NCBI GenBank assembly: GCA_016795325.1
Contig: JAEUHY010000022.1
Location: 62,001-126,000 of the forward strand
Length of the DNA: 64,000 nucleotides
DNA from: Planctomycetota bacterium
GTDB taxonomy: Bacteria; Planctomycetota; UBA1135; GCA-002686595
Direction of reading: 5' to 3'
This document shows positions 33,564-42,595 of the stretch, one piece after another. The position numbers and the translations under genes were made by a program. Under the pieces are notes generated by a model. It saw only the letters and a list, made by a program, of their open reading frames with translations. It did not search any database and had not been told where the DNA came from. Within the stretch, counting starts at the first letter, position 1. Every line of letters begins with the position of its first letter.

Positions 33564-36236
33564 TCACAGCCCCGCGAGGTTGCGCGCGAGCAGCTCGCGC
33601 TCGAGCACGAGCTCGTCGCGGCGCGCGCGTTCGGCGGCGACCACCTCGGGATCGGCGCGTTCGACGAAGCTCGCGTTGGCGAGCTTGCCCTGCACCTGCT
33701 CGATCGACTTCTCGAGCTTGTCGCGGCGACCGGCGAGCACGCCGCGCAGCTTCTCGAGGTCGACGTCGGCGCCGAGCTCAACGAACACCTCGATCCCGCC
33801 GTGCACCGCGCAAGCGCTCGAGGGCGGACGCGTGGCGCTGGCGCGCAGGTCGAAGGTCTCGAGGAAACCCAGCGCCTTGGCGGAGGCGCCGTGCTGGGCG
33901 AGCACGCTGCGCTCGGCGTCGCGCGGCGCGCACACCAGCGCGCGCAGCGGCTTGCGTTCCCCCACCATGGTCAGCGCGCGCACCGAGCGCACGGCGCCGA
34001 CCACGCCTTGGATCAGCTCGAACTGCTGCTCGGCGGCGGCGTCGACGCCCAGTCCTGCGCCATCCGGCCAAGAACTGGCGATCAACATCCGCGGCTGCGC
34101 CTCGCCGAGCGTCTCACGCAACGCGCGCCAGAGCACTTCGGTGATGTACGGCGTGAAGGGATGCAGCAGCGCGAGCGCGTCGCCGAGCACACGCGCGAGC
34201 ACGCCGCGCGCGGCCGCCGCGCTCGCATCCGAACCGGCGAGGCGCGGCTTGGCGAGCTCGAGGTACCAATCGCAGAAGTCGTTCCACACGAAGCGGTAGA
34301 GCTCGCTCGCCGCGTCGTTGAAGCGGTACTCCTCGAGCGCCTGGCTGACGCTGACGCGCGTGCGCTCCAGCCGCGAGAGGATCCAGCGGTCCTCGAGGCG
34401 CTGCGCGCTCGCGAGCGTGCCGTCGGTGCGCTCGCCCGCGAGGTTGGAGAGCACGAAGCGCGCGGCGTTCCAGACCTTGTTGCCGAAGCGGAAGCCCTGC
34501 TCGAAACGATCGGGGGCGAGCTTGGTGTCCTGGCCCTCGCGCGTCAGCAGGATCAGCGAGTACCGCACGGCGTCGGCGCCGTACTTCTCGATCATCTCGA
34601 TCGGATCGATGCCGTTGCCCAGCGATTTGGACATGCGCCGACCCTGCGCGTCGAGCACGGTGGCGTGCACGTTGACGACGCGGAACGGGCAGCGCTTCTC
34701 GGGCGGCAGGTGATCGCAGAACTCGTAGCCCGCCATCACCATGCGCGCCACCCACAGGTAGATGATGTCGCGCGCCGTCGAGAGGAACTGCGTCGGGTAG
34801 TAGCGCTCGAGATCGTTCGTGGCCTTGGGCCAACCGAGTGTCGCGAAGGGCCACAACCACGAGCTCGCCCAGGTGTCGAGCACGTCCTCGTCCTGGCGGA
34901 CGATCGGTTTTCCCGTGCGCGGATGCGCCGAGCCGATGGCGAGGTCGGTGCGCGACGCGACGCCCACGCCGTCCTCGTCGTACCACACGGGGATGCGGTG
35001 CCCCCACCACAGCTGGCGCGAGATGCACCAGTCGCGCACGTTGACCAGCCAATCGAGATAGACCTTGGTCCAACGCTCGGGGTGGAAGCGCAGCGCGCCG
35101 TTCTTCACGGCTTCGATCGCGGGCTCGGCGAGCGGCGCCATCTTCACGAACCACTGTTCGCTCACCAGCGGTTCGATCACGCTCTTGGAGCGGTCGCTGA
35201 GCGGCACGTTGTGGACGAGGTCCACGGCCTTCTCGAATTGGCCGAGCTTCTCGAGCTCCGCGATCAGATTCACGCGCGCCTTCTCGCGCGGTTGCCCCGC
35301 GAACGGCCCGCACTCGGCGTTGAGCACGCCGTTCTTCTCGAGCATCGTCACGATCGGCAACTTGAAGCGCGCGCCGCGCTCGTAGTCCGCCGGATCGTGT
35401 CCGGGCGTGATCTTCACCGCGCCCGTGCCGAACTTCGCCTCGACCGTCTCGTCGGCCAGGATCGGAATCGCGCGGCCGATGAAGGGCAGCACGGCGCGCT
35501 TGCCGATCAGATCCTTCCAGCGCTCGTCCTCGGGATTCACCGCGACGCCCGTGTCGCCGAACATCGTCTCGGGCCGCGTCGTCGCGACCGTGATGAAGCG
35601 CTCGGGCGCGCCTTCGATTGCGTAGCGCAAGTAGTAGAGCTTGTCCTTGCGCTCCACCATCTCGATCTCGTCGTCGGAGACGGCGGTCTCGAGCACGCAG
35701 TCCCAGTTCACCAGGCGCGCGCCGCGGTAGATCAGGCCCTTCTCCCACAGGCGCACGAAACTCTCGCGCACCGCGGCGGAGAGGTCCTCGTCCATCGTGA
35801 ACTTGGTGCGCGTCCAATCGCACGAGGCGCCCAGGCGCGCGAGCTGCTCGAGGATCTTCGCGCCGTGCTCTTCCTTCCACTTCCAGATCTCGCCGACGAA
35901 GGCCTCGCGGCCGAGGTCCTTGCGCTTGAGCTTGCGCTCGGCGAAGAGCTTCTTCTCGACCACCGCCTGCGTCGCGATGCCCGCGTGGTCCGTGCCGGGA
36001 ACCCACAACGTCTCGTCGCCGAGCATGCGGTGGTAGCGCACCGCGATGTCCTGCATCGTGTTGTTGAGCGCGTGCCCCATGTGCAGCACGCCGGTCACGT
36101 TCGGCGGCGGGATCATGACCGTGTAGGTCGATCGACCAGGCCGCGCGGGCTGCGGTTGGAAGGCGCCGGAGGCCTTCCACAACGCGTAGAGGGCCTGCTC
36201 GTGTTCCTTGGGATCAAAGCGTGTCGAGAGTTCCAT
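33564..36236 (-). CDS. valS: Valine-tRNA ligase
   Basis: Class I aminoacyl-tRNA synthetase charging tRNA-Val. The 890-aa product has the HIGH-type motif GVLHMGHALN near residue 50, a large editing insert (about 200-340), and the KMSKS-type motif RRMSKSLGNG near residue 534. An anticodon-binding region and a C-terminal coiled coil (LEKSIEQVQGKLANASF) are also present. The tryptophan-rich WWGHRIPVWYDEDG is typical of ValS. ATG 36236 (MELSTRFDPKEHEQ) gives the standard length; the frame continues to 36713 but is non-coding there. A TACCCT hexamer lies about 43 bases upstream. Confidence 0.96.
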   Translation of the reverse strand: MELSTRFDPKEHEQALYALWKASGAFQPQPARPGRSTYTVMIPPPNVTGVLHMGHALNNTMQDIAVRYHRMLGDETLWVPGTDHAGIATQAVVEKKLFAERKLKRKDLGREAFVGEIWKWKEEHGAKILEQLARLGASCDWTRTKFTMDEDLSAAVRESFVRLWEKGLIYRGARLVNWDCVLETAVSDDEIEMVERKDKLYYLRYAIEGAPERFITVATTRPETMFGDTGVAVNPEDERWKDLIGKRAVLPFIGRAIPILADETVEAKFGTGAVKITPGHDPADYERGARFKLPIVTMLEKNGVLNAECGPFAGQPREKARVNLIAELEKLGQFEKAVDLVHNVPLSDRSKSVIEPLVSEQWFVKMAPLAEPAIEAVKNGALRFHPERWTKVYLDWLVNVRDWCISRQLWWGHRIPVWYDEDGVGVASRTDLAIGSAHPRTGKPIVRQDEDVLDTWASSWLWPFATLGWPKATNDLERYYPTQFLSTARDIIYLWVARMVMAGYEFCDHLPPEKRCPFRVVNVHATVLDAQGRRMSKSLGNGIDPIEMIEKYGADAVRYSLILLTREGQDTKLAPDRFEQGFRFGNKVWNAARFVLSNLAGERTDGTLASAQRLEDRWILSRLERTRVSVSQALEEYRFNDAASELYRFVWNDFCDWYLELAKPRLAGSDASAAAARGVLARVLGDALALLHPFTPYITEVLWRALRETLGEAQPRMLIASSWPDGAGLGVDAAAEQQFELIQGVVGAVRSVRALTMVGERKPLRALVCAPRDAERSVLAQHGASAKALGFLETFDLRASATRPPSSACAVHGGIEVFVELGADVDLEKLRGVLAGRRDKLEKSIEQVQGKLANASFVERADPEVVAAERARRDELVLERELLARNLAGL

Positions 36237-36278
36237 TGTCTGCCTGCGCGGGCTACTGCCCGGTTCGTGGGGCGCAAC

Positions 36279-36284
36279 AGGGTA
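36279..36284 (-). promoter_or_regulatory. Putative -10 element of valS
   Basis: Minus-strand TACCCT is followed by GTTGCGCCCC, giving a leader of about 35 bases before the ATG at 36236. No T-box-like element is visible in that short leader. Confidence 0.35.
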
Positions 36285-36399
36285 GCGGCGCGCTTCGCGG
36301 CGTACGACCACGCCGGTTGTCACCCCAGCTGCGGCGACAGCTAGGTGCGCCGAGTTCGCCGCAACTCCGCTCCGCCAGCTCCACGATCCAGCCACAGCC

Positions 36400-37986
36400 A
36401 TGCTCACCCTTCGCACGTGTTCAGCGCTTGCCGCCGCACTCGCCTGGCCATCCGCGGCGGCGGGGCAGGGCTTGCTCCACACCGCCGTCGGAAGCTGGAG
36501 CGGCGAGCGATTCGGACTCCGCGCGCAGCCGTACGGCGACGTCGACGGCGACGGGGTGCTCGACTTCGCCGTGGGCCACGCCCGCAGCACGCGCATCGTG
36601 TCGAGCGCGAGCGGCGCGATCCTGCGCGATCTGCCGCAGTGCCCGGTGCTGATCGGCGACCTCGATGCAGACGCCTCGAAGGACTTCGGCAGCGTGCTGC
36701 TCGACGCATCCACGGGCGAATATCGCTTGATCGCGCGCTCGGGGGTGAGCGGGGCGCCGATCGCGGACTGGCACTGGGGCTACAACCACCCGACGTACGG
36801 CCGAACCTGGAGCGACCCGATCGCGCTCGCTGATCTCAACGCGGATGGCGTCGAGGACTTCCTGCGCGTCGAGCTGCACCAGACCTTCGGAAGCTTCAAC
36901 GCGATCCTCTTCGAGGTCGCGGCCTGCTCCGGCGTCGACGGCTCGGAGCTCTTCCGCCATCTCGGAGACCAGGTCGTGCGCGCAGGCGACCTCGACGGCG
37001 ACGGAGTCGAGGACTACCTCGCGAGCCACAACGTCCTCGGCGGGTTCTTGAGCAGCCCCTGGCAGGCGCGCTCGGGCGCGACCGGCGCGGTCCTGTTCAC
37101 GCCGACGCTTCCGCCTGCGACCTGGCGGCTGCAGGAATTCGAGGACGTCGACGGCGACGGCCGCGCCGAGGTCCTCGTGAGCATCTGGAACAACGGATTC
37201 AGCTCGACGCTGGTGCATTCGATCGCTTCGGGAACCACGTTGACGACAGTCGTCGGCGTCAGCGCGTTCAGCGCGCGGGGCGACTTCGACGGCGACGGCG
37301 CGCTCGACTTCGTCGTCACAGCCGAGGATCCGTACTACGAGCACCGCGTGCACGACGCGCTGACCGGCGCCTTCAAGTTCACGGTGCGCTGGGACGGAAC
37401 GGTGCTCGCCGGCGCACCCGACTCCAACGCCGACGGACGCGATGAGTTGCTGCTCGGTGCGTCCTGGCTCTACGCCTCGCGCGGCCGCTTCCAGCGCGTG
37501 GAAGGCCCGTACTCCGCCGCGGTGGGCGTGGGTTTCGCCTTCGGCGACGGAAGCGCGGGCCCGTGCCCGTGCGCGCCTGGAACCTCCACGACCGGTTGCG
37601 GCAACTCAGCAGGCCCCGGCCTGGGCCTCGAGGCCTTCGGTTCGACCTCGATCACCGCTCGCGACGTGCGCCTTCAGCTCCGCGGCCACGCGCCGACCCC
37701 GGCCGGACCTCTCCCGCCGGTCTCCCTGGACCCGTCGATCTTCCTGGTGTCGAGCGCGAACGCATTCCCGATCGGACAACCGCTGATCGGCAGCCTGCTC
37801 GCGCTGAGGCCGCCGCTGCAGCGCGGCCCGTTCCTCTCCAATCTCGACAACCACCCCGTGTGGAGCACGTACTCCGCGGGGCAGACGCTCTACCTGCAGG
37901 TCTGGTATCGCGAGTTCGATCCCTTCACGGGTTGTGGCCTCGCCGGGCACTTCACCAACGCCGTCGCGTTGACGCTCACTCCTTAG
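36400..37986 (+). CDS. Secreted FG-GAP/VCBS-repeat protein
   Basis: The 528-aa protein has a signal peptide (MLTLRTCSALAAALAWPSAA). Several FG-GAP-type calcium-binding loops follow: YGDVDGDGVLDFAVG, IGDLDADASKDFG, ALADLNADGVEDFL, AGDLDGDGVEDYL, FEDVDGDGRAEVL and RGDFDGDGALDFVV. These suggest an integrin-like beta-propeller. The end has a distinct module starting near residue 385 (CPCAPGTSTTGCGNSAGPG) and closing with LYLQVWYRE and HFTNAVALTLTP. A related ending occurs in the protein at 59320. It is probably a cell-surface or secreted protein of unknown partner. Its stop overlaps the convergent SDR stop by 4 bp. Confidence 0.88.
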   Translation: MLTLRTCSALAAALAWPSAAAGQGLLHTAVGSWSGERFGLRAQPYGDVDGDGVLDFAVGHARSTRIVSSASGAILRDLPQCPVLIGDLDADASKDFGSVLLDASTGEYRLIARSGVSGAPIADWHWGYNHPTYGRTWSDPIALADLNADGVEDFLRVELHQTFGSFNAILFEVAACSGVDGSELFRHLGDQVVRAGDLDGDGVEDYLASHNVLGGFLSSPWQARSGATGAVLFTPTLPPATWRLQEFEDVDGDGRAEVLVSIWNNGFSSTLVHSIASGTTLTTVVGVSAFSARGDFDGDGALDFVVTAEDPYYEHRVHDALTGAFKFTVRWDGTVLAGAPDSNADGRDELLLGASWLYASRGRFQRVEGPYSAAVGVGFAFGDGSAGPCPCAPGTSTTGCGNSAGPGLGLEAFGSTSITARDVRLQLRGHAPTPAGPLPPVSLDPSIFLVSSANAFPIGQPLIGSLLALRPPLQRGPFLSNLDNHPVWSTYSAGQTLYLQVWYREFDPFTGCGLAGHFTNAVALTLTP

Positions 37987-38897
37987 CGATCGGCGAGCGC
38001 CTCGCTCGGGCCGCGCAGGCGTGTGCGGAGCAGTGCGCGCGCACGCGCGGAGTTGAGCGCAACGTCGGCCGGCCGCTCGTCCTCACTGCCCGCGTCGCGG
38101 CGAAGTCCGGCGCGCAACTTCGCGCGCGCCTCGGCCGCCGAGAAGCCGTGCTCGATGAGCACCGCCATACCGAGCGAATAACGATCGAGCGCGAGCGGAC
38201 CGCCGACGTGGAGCAGCCCCACGGCGTCCGAGAGCGCCAACTCGAGCACCGCCGCCGCCGCGTCGCGCACGTCGAGCGGAGTGCGGCGTTCGTCGGTGAA
38301 GAGCAGCGGCGTCTCCCCGCGCGCGAGCGCCTCGAGCAGGCTGTCGGAAGCGCCCAGCCCGCGGCCGAAGCTCGGTCCGTAGAGCAGCGGCAGGCGCACC
38401 ACGCAGAAGCGCGCATCGAGCCGCGCGTGCACACGCAGCACGCTTTCGCCGCCGAGTTTCGAGCGGCCGTAGTCACTGATCGGCGCCGGCGTCGCGTTCT
38501 CGTCGAAGCCGCCAGCGGGCGGCGGCTGAGCGCCGAAGACGAGGTCGGTGGACGTGAACACCAGGCGTGCGCGTCCGCGGCACGCGAGCGCCACGCGGTG
38601 CGGAAGATCGACGTTGAGCCGGTGCGCGCGCTCGGGGTCGGCGCGGCAGTCGGCGAGGCGTGACAGCGCGGCGCACAGCACGACGTGCGTCGGCTTCCAA
38701 GCGGCGAGCGCCTGCTCGACTTCGCCCGCGGCGAGCGCGTCGACTTCCAGCCGCTCCAACCGCTCGCCGGCGTTCGGGCGCGGAAAACGAGCCGGATCGC
38801 GCGCGAGCGACGCGACGCGCGCGCCGTCGATCTGCAACGCGAGCTCACTGATCCACGCGCCGAGGAAACCGCTGCCGCCGAGCACGGCGATGCGCAC
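37983..38897 (-). CDS. NAD-dependent epimerase/dehydratase (RmlD-like SDR)
   Basis: The 304-aa protein is an extended short-chain dehydrogenase. The nucleotide motif is GGSGFLGAWISE near the N-terminus, FTSTDLVFG holds the active-site region, and the catalytic YxxxK is DYGRSKLGGE. It resembles dTDP-4-dehydrorhamnose reductases and related nucleotide-sugar enzymes. I choose GTG 38897 (VRIAVLGG); GTG 38921 would add eight residues. It is divergent from the diacylglycerol-kinase-like gene, and the two predicted -10 elements overlap. Confidence 0.85.
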   Translation of the reverse strand: MRIAVLGGSGFLGAWISELALQIDGARVASLARDPARFPRPNAGERLERLEVDALAAGEVEQALAAWKPTHVVLCAALSRLADCRADPERAHRLNVDLPHRVALACRGRARLVFTSTDLVFGAQPPPAGGFDENATPAPISDYGRSKLGGESVLRVHARLDARFCVVRLPLLYGPSFGRGLGASDSLLEALARGETPLLFTDERRTPLDVRDAAAAVLELALSDAVGLLHVGGPLALDRYSLGMAVLIEHGFSAAEARAKLRAGLRRDAGSEDERPADVALNSARARALLRTRLRGPSEALADR

Positions 38898-38930
38898 AGA
38901 TCGGGAAGGGCGCTGGGCCACGCGCCGCGC

Positions 38931-38936
38931 ATCGTA
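38931..38936 (-). promoter_or_regulatory. Putative -10 element of the SDR gene
   Basis: Minus-strand TACGAT followed by GCGCGGCG lies about 33 bases before the GTG at 38897. It overlaps the plus-strand hexamer at 38935-38940 by two bases. Confidence 0.35.
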
Positions 38937-38940
38937 TCCT
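38935..38940 (+). promoter_or_regulatory. Putative -10 element of the lipid kinase gene
   Basis: TATCCT followed by CGCGCGCGC ends 9 bases before the ATG at 38950, which predicts a leaderless or very short-leader mRNA. Confidence 0.4.
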
Positions 38941-38949
38941 CGCGCGCGC

Positions 38950-39816
38950 ATGCCTTCGCCGGTGCTCATCCTCGCCAACCCGATCGCCGGCCGCGGCCGC
39001 GGGGAAGCCGTGGCGCACTCGGTCGCGCAAGCGCTGCGCCGCGCGGGCTGCGATGTCGACTTGCGCTTGACGCGTGCCCGCGGCGACGCGCAGCGCTGGG
39101 CGCACGAGAGCGGGCGCGGAGCGCGCTGTGTCGTCTCGGTGGGCGGCGACGGCACGTTGCGCGAGGTGTTCGAAGGCCTCGACGAGCACACGCCGGTCGC
39201 GCTCGCGCCGCTGGGCACGGCCAACGTGCTCAGCATCGATCTCGAGCTGCCGCGCGAGCCCGAAGCCATCGCGGCGCTCGCGCTCGCCGGCCGCACCCAG
39301 GCGATCGACGTGGCGCGCGCCAACGGCGTGCTGTCGTTCCTCGTCACCGGCGTCGGGCTCGACGCGGCCGCCGTCGCCGAAGTCGAACGGGTGCGGCGCG
39401 GTCCGATCACCAAGCTCGCCTACGTCGGCGCGATGTGGCGCGCGCTGCGCGGCTACCGCGCGCCGCAGCTGACGGTCGAACTCGATGGCCAACGCGTCGA
39501 CGGGCCCGTCGGAATGCTGCTGATCAGCAACGTGATCCACTACGGCGGGAGCTTCCGGCTCAGCCCACAGCGGCGCCTCGACGACGGCGCGTTCGAGGTC
39601 TACCTGTTCCGCGACGCGAGTCGGATCGGGCTCGCTCGCGCGGGCCTGCGCGCGTGGCTCGCACACCTTCCCGGCGGTGCGTGCGAGCTGCGTCGCGCGC
39701 GCGCGGTGCTCGTTCGCTCCGACGCTCCGGTTCCCTACCATGTCGACGGAGATCGCGGCGGCGCGACTCCGCTCGAGTTCGAGGTCTGCGGCCAGCGCCG
39801 CGTGATCGTCCCCTGA
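38950..39816 (+). CDS. Diacylglycerol/lipid kinase family protein
   Basis: The 288-aa protein belongs to the DagK/YegS/sphingosine-kinase catalytic family, which phosphorylates lipids such as diacylglycerol. It shows LILANPIAGRGRGEA, the nucleotide motif SVGGDGTLREVFEGL, LAPLGTANVLSIDL, and the second-domain VTGVGLDAAAV and DDGAFEVYLF. The length is typical. It is 36 bp upstream of kdsA, so the two could be co-transcribed in envelope-lipid metabolism. The exact lipid is not known. Confidence 0.88.
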   Translation: MPSPVLILANPIAGRGRGEAVAHSVAQALRRAGCDVDLRLTRARGDAQRWAHESGRGARCVVSVGGDGTLREVFEGLDEHTPVALAPLGTANVLSIDLELPREPEAIAALALAGRTQAIDVARANGVLSFLVTGVGLDAAAVAEVERVRRGPITKLAYVGAMWRALRGYRAPQLTVELDGQRVDGPVGMLLISNVIHYGGSFRLSPQRRLDDGAFEVYLFRDASRIGLARAGLRAWLAHLPGGACELRRARAVLVRSDAPVPYHVDGDRGGATPLEFEVCGQRRVIVP

Positions 39817-39852
39817 ATCCGCAGCGCCCCAAGAAGAGCGTCTCGCACCCAG

Positions 39853-40686
39853 ATGCAATCGACACGACCCTCCCTGTCCGTGGGCCAGCTCAAGCTCGGC
39901 GGCGGCCAACTGTTCTTCCTCGCCGGACCGTGCGTGCTCGAAGCGCCGGCGCTGATCCACTCGATCGCCGAGCAGCTCGCCGAACTGGCGCGCTCGCGCG
40001 GAGTGGCGCTGGTGTTCAAGTCGAGCTTCGACAAGGCCAACCGCACCAGCGTCAAGTCGACGCGCGGCCCGGGCCTCGACGAAGGCCTGCGCCTGCTCGA
40101 AGACGTCAAGCGCCGCACCGGTCTGCCGCTGGTGACCGACGTGCACTCGCCCGAGCAGTGCGCGCCCGCGGCCGAGGTGGTCGACATCCTGCAGATTCCG
40201 GCCTTCTTGTGCCGTCAGACCGACCTGTTGCTCGCCGCCGCGGCGACGGGCCGCATCGTCAACGTGAAGAAGGGCCAGTTCCTCGCGCCCTGGGACATGA
40301 AGAACGTGGTCGACAAGTGCGCGGCCGCCGGCAATCCGAACGTGATGGTCACCGAACGCGGCACGACCTTCGGCTACGGCCGCCTGGTCGTCGACATGAC
40401 CGGCTTCGAGCACCTCTCCAAGACCGGCCGGCCGGTCGTGTTCGACGCGACGCACTCCGTTCAAGAGCCCGGCGCGCTCGGCGCGACCACGGGCGGCAAC
40501 CGCGAGTTCGTTCCGGCGCTCGCGCGCGCCGCGGTCGCGACGGGCAACGTCGACGGGCTGTTCTTCGAAGTGCACCCCGACCCTGACCACGCGCCGTCCG
40601 ACGGGCCGAACATGGTCCGGCTCGCGGACTTCCCGGCGATCCTCGACGGCTGCCTCGCCGTGCACCGCGCGGTGCGCGGCGGCTGA
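39853..40686 (+). CDS. kdsA: 3-deoxy-8-phosphooctulonate synthase (Kdo-8-P synthase)
   Basis: KdsA condenses arabinose-5-phosphate and PEP to Kdo-8-phosphate, the precursor of the LPS inner core. The 277-aa product has LFFLAGPCVLEAPALIHS, FKSSFDKANRTS, GLPLVTDVHSPEQC, IPAFLCRQTDLLLAAA, VNVKKGQFLAPWDMKNVV and VVFDATHSVQEPG, the standard family series. The Cys in AGPC is that of metal-binding KdsA forms, but class I or II cannot be decided here. Its presence supports a Gram-negative-type outer membrane with Kdo. Confidence 0.95.
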   Translation: MQSTRPSLSVGQLKLGGGQLFFLAGPCVLEAPALIHSIAEQLAELARSRGVALVFKSSFDKANRTSVKSTRGPGLDEGLRLLEDVKRRTGLPLVTDVHSPEQCAPAAEVVDILQIPAFLCRQTDLLLAAAATGRIVNVKKGQFLAPWDMKNVVDKCAAAGNPNVMVTERGTTFGYGRLVVDMTGFEHLSKTGRPVVFDATHSVQEPGALGATTGGNREFVPALARAAVATGNVDGLFFEVHPDPDHAPSDGPNMVRLADFPAILDGCLAVHRAVRGG

Positions 40687-40694
40687 GCGAGACC

Positions 40695-40760
40695 GCGCGT
40701 CAGTTTTGCTCTCGCTGCGCGTCAGTTCGGCCCTCGCTGCGCGTCAGTTCGGTACCGGCG
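40695..40760. repeat. Three 22-bp direct repeats between kdsA and the TatD-like gene
   Basis: Units start at 40695, 40717 and 40739 and share GCGCGTCAGTT. The first two share almost all 22 bases. The third contains the stop codon of the minus-strand hydrolase gene, so the repeat appears to have arisen by duplication of that gene's 3' end. Confidence 0.75.
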
Positions 40761-41640
40761 CGTCGACGCGCGGCGCCTGGCCGCGCAGCACCGAGTTGTC
40801 GCTGAACAATGCGCGCTGGTCGATCACCGGCGTCGCGAGCAGCGCTTCGACGTCGATCTGGCCCGACTGCGAGTAGGCCGCGAGCGCGTTGCCCCAGGTG
40901 GTCCGCTCGACCTGCTCGAGCGGCACGCCGCGTTCGAGCATGAGCTTGGCGGTCTTGGGCACGCCCAGCGGATCCGACACGCCCCAGTCGGCGGAGCTGT
41001 CGACGATGATGCGCTCGGGTCCGTAGCGCTTGACGATCTCGCACATGCGCTCGGAGCCCATCTTGGTGTGCGGATAGATCGTGAACGCGGCCCACGCGCC
41101 GGCGTCGAGCACGTCCTGCACGGTCTCTTCGTTGTTGTGGTCGATGACCAGCTTGCCCATCGGCAGGCCGACGTCCTTGGCGACCGCGATGGAGCGCTGG
41201 ATGCCGCGTTTCTTGTCGCGGTGCGGCGAGTGGACCATCACGACCATGTCGTGCTTGCGCGCGAATTCGAGCTGCCACACGTAGGCGCGCTCTTCGGCGG
41301 CGGAGATCTCGTCGTAGCCGATCTCGCCGATCGCCACGACGCCCTCCTTGAAGGCGAAGCGCGGCAGGATCTCGAGCACGTCGCGCGCGAGCCCCTCGTT
41401 GTTCGCTTCCTTGCTGTTGAGCCCGATGCAGCAGTAGTGCGCGATGCCGAACTGCGAGGCGCGGAAGCGCTCCCAACCGAGGATCTGCCCGAAATAGTCG
41501 ATGAACGCGCCGACGTTGGTGCGCGGCTGGCCGATCCAGAAGGCCGGTTCGATCACGGCGCGGATGCCCGCCTTGGCCATGGACTCGTAGTCGTCCGTGG
41601 TGCGGCTGATCATGTGGATGTGCGGATCGAAGAAGCGCAT
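40744..41640 (-). CDS. TatD-like metal-dependent hydrolase (EboB-like)
   Basis: The 298-aa protein is an amidohydrolase-fold enzyme of the TatD group. It has FFDPHIHMISRT (HxH), GVVAIGEIGYDE (Glu), MVHSPHRDKK (His), KLVIDHNNEE (His) and IIVDSSADWG (final Asp). TatD enzymes are nucleases or hydrolases with two metals. Here the direct upstream neighbour is EboA, and in ebo clusters EboB is a TatD-type hydrolase, so I read this as the EboB counterpart (inference). It starts at ATG 41640, one base past the EboA stop, and is the last gene of a four-gene unit. Confidence 0.85.
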   Translation of the reverse strand: MRFFDPHIHMISRTTDDYESMAKAGIRAVIEPAFWIGQPRTNVGAFIDYFGQILGWERFRASQFGIAHYCCIGLNSKEANNEGLARDVLEILPRFAFKEGVVAIGEIGYDEISAAEERAYVWQLEFARKHDMVVMVHSPHRDKKRGIQRSIAVAKDVGLPMGKLVIDHNNEETVQDVLDAGAWAAFTIYPHTKMGSERMCEIVKRYGPERIIVDSSADWGVSDPLGVPKTAKLMLERGVPLEQVERTTWGNALAAYSQSGQIDVEALLATPVIDQRALFSDNSVLRGQAPRVDAPVPN

Positions 41641-41641
41641 G

Positions 41642-42583
41642 TCAGCGTTGCGTGGCGAGGGGCTTGTGCGTCGGGTCGAGGGCGGCCCAGGCGCTGGACG
41701 CGGCGCGTCCGGCCAAGGCTTCGGTGAACACTTGGCGCACGAACTCGTCGCGCTCGAGCGCGAGCGCGGCGCCGAGTCGATCGAGTTCGCGCATGCGGGC
41801 CAGCGCCAATCCCGCGGCCGCCCGGCCGCGCGGAGCGCCTTCACGCAGCTCGCGTTCGAGCTGCGAGAGCCCGCGCACGCCGCCGTGGCGTCCCAGGGTC
41901 ATCCACAGCTCGGGGTTGATCGCGCGGCCGGCGCTGCGGCGCTCCTCGACGAGGTCGAGCGCCATGCGCGCGAGCTCCGCGTCCAGGCGCGTGTCGAGCC
42001 CCCACACGCGCCACATCGGCGCCTCGATGAACATGCACTTGATCACGGCCTGCCGCCAGGCGATGTCGTCGAAGTGCCGCGCCGGGAAGGGCGTGTCGCA
42101 CACCGCGGACTCGAAGATCGCGCGCATGCTCGAGCGCGCGCCTTCGCCGGCGCGCCACACGAAACGCCCCGGGTTCGGCAGGTGCGCGAGCGACTTGTAG
42201 AGCGCGCACATCTCGCCGATGTCCGCGTACTCGAAGGCCTCCTCGAGCACGCGCACGCCGCGCTCGCCGGCGAGGTCGGGCAGACACTGCAGCAGCGTGA
42301 GGCGCAGCGCCTCGAGCGTGGTCCAACGCTCCGGGCTCCAGCCCTCGAGTGCGCGCACCGCCGTCTCGAGTTCGGCCGCGCTCGGGGCCAGCGGCTTGCG
42401 CGGCGCGAAGCGGCTGGCCTGCGACAACAACTGGCAGAAGCGGTCGTCGCCCGCGCCGCCGACGATCTCGGCGCGCGCGTTCTCGAGCCATGTGCGCTGC
42501 GCGCTGTCCAGCCGTCGCGCGACGAGCGCGAGGGCTACTTCCTGGGTGCTCATCGCCTGGGTGTTCATCAAGGGTGTCGACAC
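41642..42583 (-). CDS. eboA: EboA-domain protein
   Basis: The 313-aa protein matches the EboA family in its central stretch: CALYKSLAHLPNP, FVWRAGEGARSSMRAIFE, PFPARHFDDIAWRQAVIK and MFIEAPMWRVWGLD. EboA is the first gene of the ebo cluster, which is linked in cyanobacteria to export of secondary metabolites such as scytonemin precursors. Its biochemical role is unknown. The protein is helical, without signal peptide. The start is GTG 42583; ATG codons at 42568 and 42553 are alternatives. The partner genes EboC to EboF are not in the window. Confidence 0.82.
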   Translation of the reverse strand: MSTPLMNTQAMSTQEVALALVARRLDSAQRTWLENARAEIVGGAGDDRFCQLLSQASRFAPRKPLAPSAAELETAVRALEGWSPERWTTLEALRLTLLQCLPDLAGERGVRVLEEAFEYADIGEMCALYKSLAHLPNPGRFVWRAGEGARSSMRAIFESAVCDTPFPARHFDDIAWRQAVIKCMFIEAPMWRVWGLDTRLDAELARMALDLVEERRSAGRAINPELWMTLGRHGGVRGLSQLERELREGAPRGRAAAGLALARMRELDRLGAALALERDEFVRQVFTEALAGRAASSAWAALDPTHKPLATQR

Positions 42584-42595
42584 GAGCGCGGGGCC

